This document shows, piece by piece, positions 55,698 to 60,276 of a stretch of DNA of 60,276 bases. Below the pieces are notes generated by a model. That model was not told where the DNA came from. It saw only the letters and a list, made by a program, of their open reading frames with translations, and ran no database searches. A program made the position numbers and the translations under genes. Source of the stretch: JAVBPT01 sp031549455 (GTDB taxonomy: Bacteria; Bacillota; Clostridia; Lachnospirales; JAKSVV01); the NCBI GenBank assembly GCA_031549455.1, contig JAVBPT010000007.1:1-60276 (forward strand), read 5' to 3'. The stretch's first letter is position 1; each line of letters starts with the position of its first letter.

Positions 55698-56903
55698 ATG
55701 GGTTTTGAAAAAATAAATAGAGTGATTATGATCGTGTTGGACAGTTTTGGAATTGGTGCACTGCCCGATGCTGCAAAATATGGAGATGTGGGATCGAGTA
55801 CTTTTGGTCACATTGCGATGAATTGTCGTGGGATACGTCTTCCAAATATGCAAAAGTTGGGATTGTGTAACATAGATGTGCTGGATGCGGTGGCAGAAGG
55901 CGGGTTTATAGAAAAACAAGATCATGTGGTGGGGTGTTTTGGCGCTTGTAATGAGGCGTCCGCCTCCAAGGAGACGATGGTAGGACACTGGGAGATGATG
56001 GGCGTTTATGTCAAAGAACCTTTTCCAACCTATCCCAATGGATTTCCAAAAGAGGTGATAGAGGAACTGGAGCAAAAGACAGGAACAAAATTTCTGTGCA
56101 ATCGCCCGGCATCCGGTACCGAGATTATAAAAGAGTTGGGTAAAGAGCATATGCAAACGGGTCATCCCATTTTGTATACATCGGCTGATAGCACGATGCA
56201 GATTGCGGCGCATGAGGAGATCATCACCATTGAAAAGCTATACGAGATTTGCAAGACGGCGCGAGAGGTGATGAGAGGCAAGCATGAGGTATGCAAAATT
56301 ATTGCGAGACCTTTTGTAGGGGAGGAAGGCAACTTTACTAGGACCACAGGAAGGCATGACTATGCGATTGACCCCATTTCTGAGACAGCACTCGAGAAGA
56401 TGGTAAAGAAGGGATATAGCGTGTCGGGCGTTGGGAAAATAAGAGATATTTTCAATGGTAAGGGCATATCAGAATACGTATACACATATGATAATATGGA
56501 CGGAGTTGATAAAACCATCGATTATATGAACCAGAGCAAGAGCAGCATGGTATTTACAAATTTGGTGGAATATGATATGCTATGGGGGCATAGGCGAGAT
56601 GTGCTTGGTTATGCAAAAGGACTTGAGGCGTTTGATAAGAGATTACCAGAGATCATGGCGCTTTTGAAAGACACAGATATGTTGATTATTACAGCAGACC
56701 ATGGGTGCGACCCCACTTTTCGTGGAACGGACCATACAAGAGAATATGTACCACTTTTGGTTTACGGAAAAAGCTTAAAGCAGAATGTAAACCTGGGTAT
56801 TCGCAAAACCTTTGCGGATACGGCGGCAACGCTCGCTGAGATTTATGATTTATCTGGATTTGAAATAGGAGACTCATATCTTTCGCAAATTAAGAGGAGT
56901 TAG
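55698..56903 (+). CDS. deoB: Phosphopentomutase
   Basis: 401 residues. It moves phosphate between C1 and C5 of ribose or deoxyribose in nucleoside salvage. Metal-binding Asp15 (IVLDSFGIGALPDA) and the active-site Thr (about 93, SKETMVGHWE) are present, with the late DHGCDPTFRGTDHTREYVP motif. It works with cdd (7568) in nucleoside use. The alpha/beta hydrolase starts 2 bases after the stop. Confidence 0.96.
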   Translation: MGFEKINRVIMIVLDSFGIGALPDAAKYGDVGSSTFGHIAMNCRGIRLPNMQKLGLCNIDVLDAVAEGGFIEKQDHVVGCFGACNEASASKETMVGHWEMMGVYVKEPFPTYPNGFPKEVIEELEQKTGTKFLCNRPASGTEIIKELGKEHMQTGHPILYTSADSTMQIAAHEEIITIEKLYEICKTAREVMRGKHEVCKIIARPFVGEEGNFTRTTGRHDYAIDPISETALEKMVKKGYSVSGVGKIRDIFNGKGISEYVYTYDNMDGVDKTIDYMNQSKSSMVFTNLVEYDMLWGHRRDVLGYAKGLEAFDKRLPEIMALLKDTDMLIITADHGCDPTFRGTDHTREYVPLLVYGKSLKQNVNLGIRKTFADTAATLAEIYDLSGFEIGDSYLSQIKRS

Positions 56904-56905
56904 TA

Positions 56906-57682
56906 ATGAAGATAGAGATAAAAGGTGTAAAAGTAAATTATAAGGTAGAAGGAGAGGGGGAACCCCTGGTCCTTTTACACGGCTGGGGATCTGAAATTTC
57001 TACTGTGGCCTCCGTGGCACAGATTTTTATAAGGAACGGATACAAGGTTTATTCATTGGATTTGCCTGGTTTTGGGTATTCGGAAAAACCGGAAACCGCC
57101 TGGGAGATTTATGATTATGATGATTGTGTAACCAAATTTATTAATGCGCTCAAACTGGACTATGTGACGCTTGCCGGGCATTCTTTTGGAGGAGCGATCT
57201 GCCTTTCCATGGCACATACGAGGATCTTAAACATCAAAGCCATGTTTTTGATTGACTCTGCCGGGGTGAGAAGACCACTTACAGCAAAGAGAAGGGCAAA
57301 AGTGATTCTATTTAAGGTTTTAAAATATGCGGTAAAAGTTTTACCGCTTGTGAAAAGAAAAAAACAAAAACTATTGAACCGAGTTCGAAACAAAGTGGGT
57401 TCGGCAGATTATAATGCAGCCACAGGCGTGATGAAAGAGACATTGGTTAGGGTGGTGAATTGTGATCTTTCGAATACATTTGAGAAGATCCTGGTGAAAA
57501 CCAGCATCATCTGGGGAGCAGAGGATATGGACGCGCCCGTTAGCTCGGGCCAGTTGATGAATTCTTTGATTAGAGGGTCCAGTTTTAGGACGATTGAGCG
57601 AACGGGGCACTTTCCATTTTTGGAGAATTATGCAGAATTTAAGAGGGTGCTTGAAGATGAAATAAGGGGGATGAGATCATGA
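56906..57682 (+). CDS. Alpha/beta hydrolase
   Basis: 258 residues with the full fold: LLHGWG oxyanion region, nucleophile Ser93 in GHSFGG, an Asp near 212 (WGAEDMDAP) and the catalytic His in TGHFPF. No signal peptide. Substrate unknown. It is placed directly before the MurF-like gene and overlaps it by 4 bases (ATGA), a linkage that suggests an envelope or lipid-related job (inference). Confidence 0.88.
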   Translation: MKIEIKGVKVNYKVEGEGEPLVLLHGWGSEISTVASVAQIFIRNGYKVYSLDLPGFGYSEKPETAWEIYDYDDCVTKFINALKLDYVTLAGHSFGGAICLSMAHTRILNIKAMFLIDSAGVRRPLTAKRRAKVILFKVLKYAVKVLPLVKRKKQKLLNRVRNKVGSADYNAATGVMKETLVRVVNCDLSNTFEKILVKTSIIWGAEDMDAPVSSGQLMNSLIRGSSFRTIERTGHFPFLENYAEFKRVLEDEIRGMRS

Positions 57683-59364
57683 TATTGTTTGGAATCCTTT
57701 TATCGCTTTTTGTTTTCGTTTTATATTTTAATAAAAAGCTGGGTGTTGAATTAAATATATTGCAGATACATTCCTATGAGAATCGAAAGATGATTGAGTG
57801 GATGAATGACCGAAGAACCATCAAAACATTTTTTAAAGAGTTTCTTTTGTTTTTAGCACTTATTCCGATGTTGGCGGTGGGGTCACTCATGCTATCTGAA
57901 CTGGTTCTTGTAATCATCTTTCTCTTCTTTTTATTTAAGGTGAATAATGGAAATTATAAGAAGCCACTCGTGAAAACGGATCGGGTAAAAAGGCTTAGAG
58001 GGACCACGTGGATGCTTGGAACAATTCTATTTGCTCTGCTCTTTTTGAGTCTGCTCTGGATTCCAGAAAGCTATGTATTTTTTACGATTCCAACCACACT
58101 CGAGCTTTTATGTAACGACCTATTTCAAACGTTAAATATTAACTTTCTTCTGTTTTTGAGTTTACAAATTTTAATCTGTTTTGTTTTGAGTAAATTTTCA
58201 CACTGGTTTTTGGCCTTCTCAAATATTCTTTTGGGGCCGGTTGAAAAAAAGATCAATCGAAAATATTATGATGAAGCCAGAGTGAAGCTTATGGGGATGA
58301 GAAACCTAAAGATCATCGGCATTACAGGAAGTTATGGGAAAACCAGTACAAAATTTATAGTGCATGATATCCTTTCAGATAAATTTCGGGTTTGTAAAAC
58401 GCCAAGCAGTTTTAATACGCTACTCGGAGTGGTTCGTACCATTAGAGAAGAGCTAAAAAGCACGGATGAAGTTTTTGTGGTGGAGATGGGTGCCAGAAAG
58501 CGGAATGATATAAAAGAGATATGTGATCTTGTAAGACCAAACTTTGGGATTTTAACTGCAATCGGGAACCAACATCTTGAAAGCTTTAAAAATATTGATG
58601 TGATTAAGGAAACAAAATATGAACTGATTAAGTCTCTAGAAGGAGATAAAGTAGCGATTTTAAACGTAGATAATGAGCATGTAAAAGATATCGTCGAAAA
58701 AGAAAAGCTGAATGAAATGCAGCACGAAACCGTTTGTTACAGTCTAAAATATGATGAGGCAGACTATTATGCCGAAAATGTGCGCTATACCGGAACGGGT
58801 GCGGTGTTTGATCTAAAACTGCACGATGGTTCCAAAACAGAGATTAGCACACGGCTACTTGGACTCTACAACGTCTATAACGTGCTTGCAGGAATTGCGG
58901 TGGCTCATAAGTTAGGCATGAGTCTTCCGGAGATTCAAAAGGCAGTTTTAAAGGTAAAACCGGTGGAGCATAGACTGGAAATCATTAAGACCCATCAGAA
59001 TATTACCGTGATTGATGATTCGTTCAATGCAAACCCAGAGGGGACCAAAGAGGCCCTGGAGGTGCTGGTGAGAATGGAAGGGAATAAAAAGATCATCGTG
59101 ACGCCGGGAATGATTGAATTGGGTGAAAAACAATATCAATTCAACCTTGAGTTTGGGGAACGATGCGCAAGGATGTGTGACTATACAATTATGGTGGGGC
59201 ATATCCAAACCAAGCCAATGTATGATGCCTTTAAAAATATTGGTATCCCAGAGGATAAATATTTTGTGGCGAAGGATTTAAACGAGGCGACAGAAAAGCT
59301 AAAAGGTATTTTGGCACCAGGAGATGTCGTGCTTTATGAAAATGATCTTCCGGAAGATTTTTAA
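57679..59364 (+). CDS. murF: MurF-type Mur ligase with N-terminal membrane domain
   Basis: 561 residues. The first 190 form a membrane domain with about four helices (including FFKEFLLFLALIPMLAVGSL and WMLGTILFALLFLSLLWI). A Mur ligase follows: ATP loop GITGSYGKTST (about 213-223), VVEMGARKRNDI, and VIDDSFNANPEGTKEAL, the MurF signature. MurF adds D-Ala-D-Ala to UDP-MurNAc-tripeptide in the cytosol; this version replaces the usual N-terminal UDP-binding domain with a membrane anchor. ddl follows 17 bases later, fitting supply of the dipeptide. Whether it is the cell's main MurF is uncertain. Confidence 0.85.
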   Translation: MILFGILLSLFVFVLYFNKKLGVELNILQIHSYENRKMIEWMNDRRTIKTFFKEFLLFLALIPMLAVGSLMLSELVLVIIFLFFLFKVNNGNYKKPLVKTDRVKRLRGTTWMLGTILFALLFLSLLWIPESYVFFTIPTTLELLCNDLFQTLNINFLLFLSLQILICFVLSKFSHWFLAFSNILLGPVEKKINRKYYDEARVKLMGMRNLKIIGITGSYGKTSTKFIVHDILSDKFRVCKTPSSFNTLLGVVRTIREELKSTDEVFVVEMGARKRNDIKEICDLVRPNFGILTAIGNQHLESFKNIDVIKETKYELIKSLEGDKVAILNVDNEHVKDIVEKEKLNEMQHETVCYSLKYDEADYYAENVRYTGTGAVFDLKLHDGSKTEISTRLLGLYNVYNVLAGIAVAHKLGMSLPEIQKAVLKVKPVEHRLEIIKTHQNITVIDDSFNANPEGTKEALEVLVRMEGNKKIIVTPGMIELGEKQYQFNLEFGERCARMCDYTIMVGHIQTKPMYDAFKNIGIPEDKYFVAKDLNEATEKLKGILAPGDVVLYENDLPEDF

Positions 59365-59380
59365 AATATAGAGGTGTAAA

Positions 59381-60276
59381 ATGAAGACAAATGTAGGTGT
59401 TTTTTTCGGCGGTAAGTCAGTAGAACATGAGGTTTCTATTATTACGGCCAATGAGGTGATGTGTGTAATGGATAAGGATAAGTACAATATTATCCCGATT
59501 TATATTACAAAAGAGGGGGAAATGTATACCAGCAAGTATATGTTTGATATTCAAAGCTTTAAGAACATACCGGATCTATTAGACAAATCCACAAATGTAA
59601 ATTTGTCTTTAAATGAAAAAGAGCATTATGTGCTCAACAACGAGTCGGGTCTTTTCTTCAAACGAGTGGTTGCAAAACTTGATATTGCTTTTCCGATTAT
59701 GCATGGAACGAATGGAGAGGATGGAACGCTTCAGGGAGTGTTTGAATTTATGAACATTCCATACGTTGGTAGCAATGTGATTGCTTCAGCCAATGGGATG
59801 GATAAGATCATGCAAAAAATGATTCTAAAAGAAAGCGGACTACCGGTTGTGGACTACTTATGGTTCTATTCCAAAAAATATTTTGATGATAAGAAAAAGA
59901 TTTTTGGCGCCATAGAAGAGAACCTAAGCTTTCCGGTTGTGGTAAAACCGTGTAATCTGGGTTCAAGTATTGGTATCTCTGTTGTGAAGACAAAGGATGA
60001 TCTAGAGGAAGCGATTGATAACGCAAGCAGTTTTTCAACCAAGATTATTGTTGAGAAGTGTGTAGAAAATCTAAAAGAGATCAACTGTGCGGTGCTTGGA
60101 GATTATGAACAGGTATATGCGTCGGTGTGCGAGGAACCACTTAAAAAAGGAGACATCTTAAGTTATGAGGATAAGTATGTGGTAGAAGGCAGTAAGACTG
60201 GTGGCAAGATGGGTGGCATGTCTTCGAGCTTTCATAAGATGCCGGCTGAGATTTCAGATGAAAATACAGATGCAGT
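59381..60276 (+). CDS. ddl: D-alanine-D-alanine ligase, 3' end outside the window
   Basis: The visible 298 residues start MKTNVGVFFGGKSVEHEVSI (signature 1) after AGAGGTG; MHGTNGEDGTLQG and FPVVVKPCNLGSSIGIS of the ATP-grasp fold follow. It joins two D-Ala for peptidoglycan. The gene runs off the window end in frame. Its position after the MurF-like gene makes functional sense. Confidence 0.94.
   Translation, partial: MKTNVGVFFGGKSVEHEVSIITANEVMCVMDKDKYNIIPIYITKEGEMYTSKYMFDIQSFKNIPDLLDKSTNVNLSLNEKEHYVLNNESGLFFKRVVAKLDIAFPIMHGTNGEDGTLQGVFEFMNIPYVGSNVIASANGMDKIMQKMILKESGLPVVDYLWFYSKKYFDDKKKIFGAIEENLSFPVVVKPCNLGSSIGISVVKTKDDLEEAIDNASSFSTKIIVEKCVENLKEINCAVLGDYEQVYASVCEEPLKKGDILSYEDKYVVEGSKTGGKMGGMSSSFHKMPAEISDENTDA

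Overview
The window is a chromosomal segment of a low-GC, endospore-forming member of the Clostridia (Bacillota). The evidence is an alpha/beta-type small acid-soluble spore protein, a SPOCS/LysM spore-coat-type protein, a Veg protein, an AbrB/SpoVT-type regulator, SepF, the GatCAB amidotransferase, a leucyl T-box leader and the conserved block gyrA-holB-ricT-trmN6-abrB. Most genes lie on the + strand in tight operons with overlapping or nearly touching stops and starts. I cannot name a genus from sequence alone. No rRNA, intact tRNA, CRISPR array, transposase, integrase or prophage module is visible.

Layout. 1-4155: 3' part of a giant surface protein built of Ig-like and FGE-sulfatase (C-type-lectin fold) domains. 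4230-4895: a lipoprotein. 4898-7966: T-box leader, leuS and cdd. 8218-9036: a DUF3881-like protein. 9160-14463: a second giant FGE/Ig protein made of two tandem modules of about 705 residues. A perfect 27-bp inverted-repeat terminator separates it from convergent mgtE (14526-15866). 16061-21285: envelope and sporulation genes (a LysM membrane protein, an unknown gene, a glycine-rich stress-type protein, veg, SPOCS/LysM, SASP). 21533-27560: gyrA-holB-ricT-trmN6, an L,D-transpeptidase-fold protein and abrB. 27914-32760: pilT, an HlyD-like protein, then sepF-yggT-lspA-rluD. 32757-33632 (-): a helical-repeat protein with mTERF-like repeats. 33759-36305: an SLH/Ig-like surface protein. 36422-44317: rarA, gatCAB and addA. 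44366-47310: an accessory islet (GmrSD-like DUF262/DUF1524 protein, a NUDIX protein and gene debris). 47311-50458: a small helical protein, a P-type Ca2+-ATPase-like pump and an HMA-fold protein lacking one metal-binding Cys. 50566-54757: mnmG, a polyprenyl synthase, a methyltransferase and a YgjV-like membrane protein. 54858-60276: a catalytically degenerate XerD-like protein, deoB, an alpha/beta hydrolase, a membrane-anchored MurF-type ligase and ddl (cut by the window end).

How the genes fit together. Much of the window is housekeeping: translation (leuS, gatCAB, trmN6, mnmG, rluD), replication and repair (gyrA, holB, rarA, addA), envelope synthesis and division (sepF, lspA, murF-like, ddl, SLH protein) and sporulation. 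The most unusual content is the pair of giant FGE/Ig mosaic proteins, the mTERF-like repeat protein, the XerD homologue without its active site, and the small defence-type islet. None of these can be called a proven new system from sequence alone. The best candidate is the FGE/Ig pair, which looks like a modular family of non-enzymatic binding proteins.
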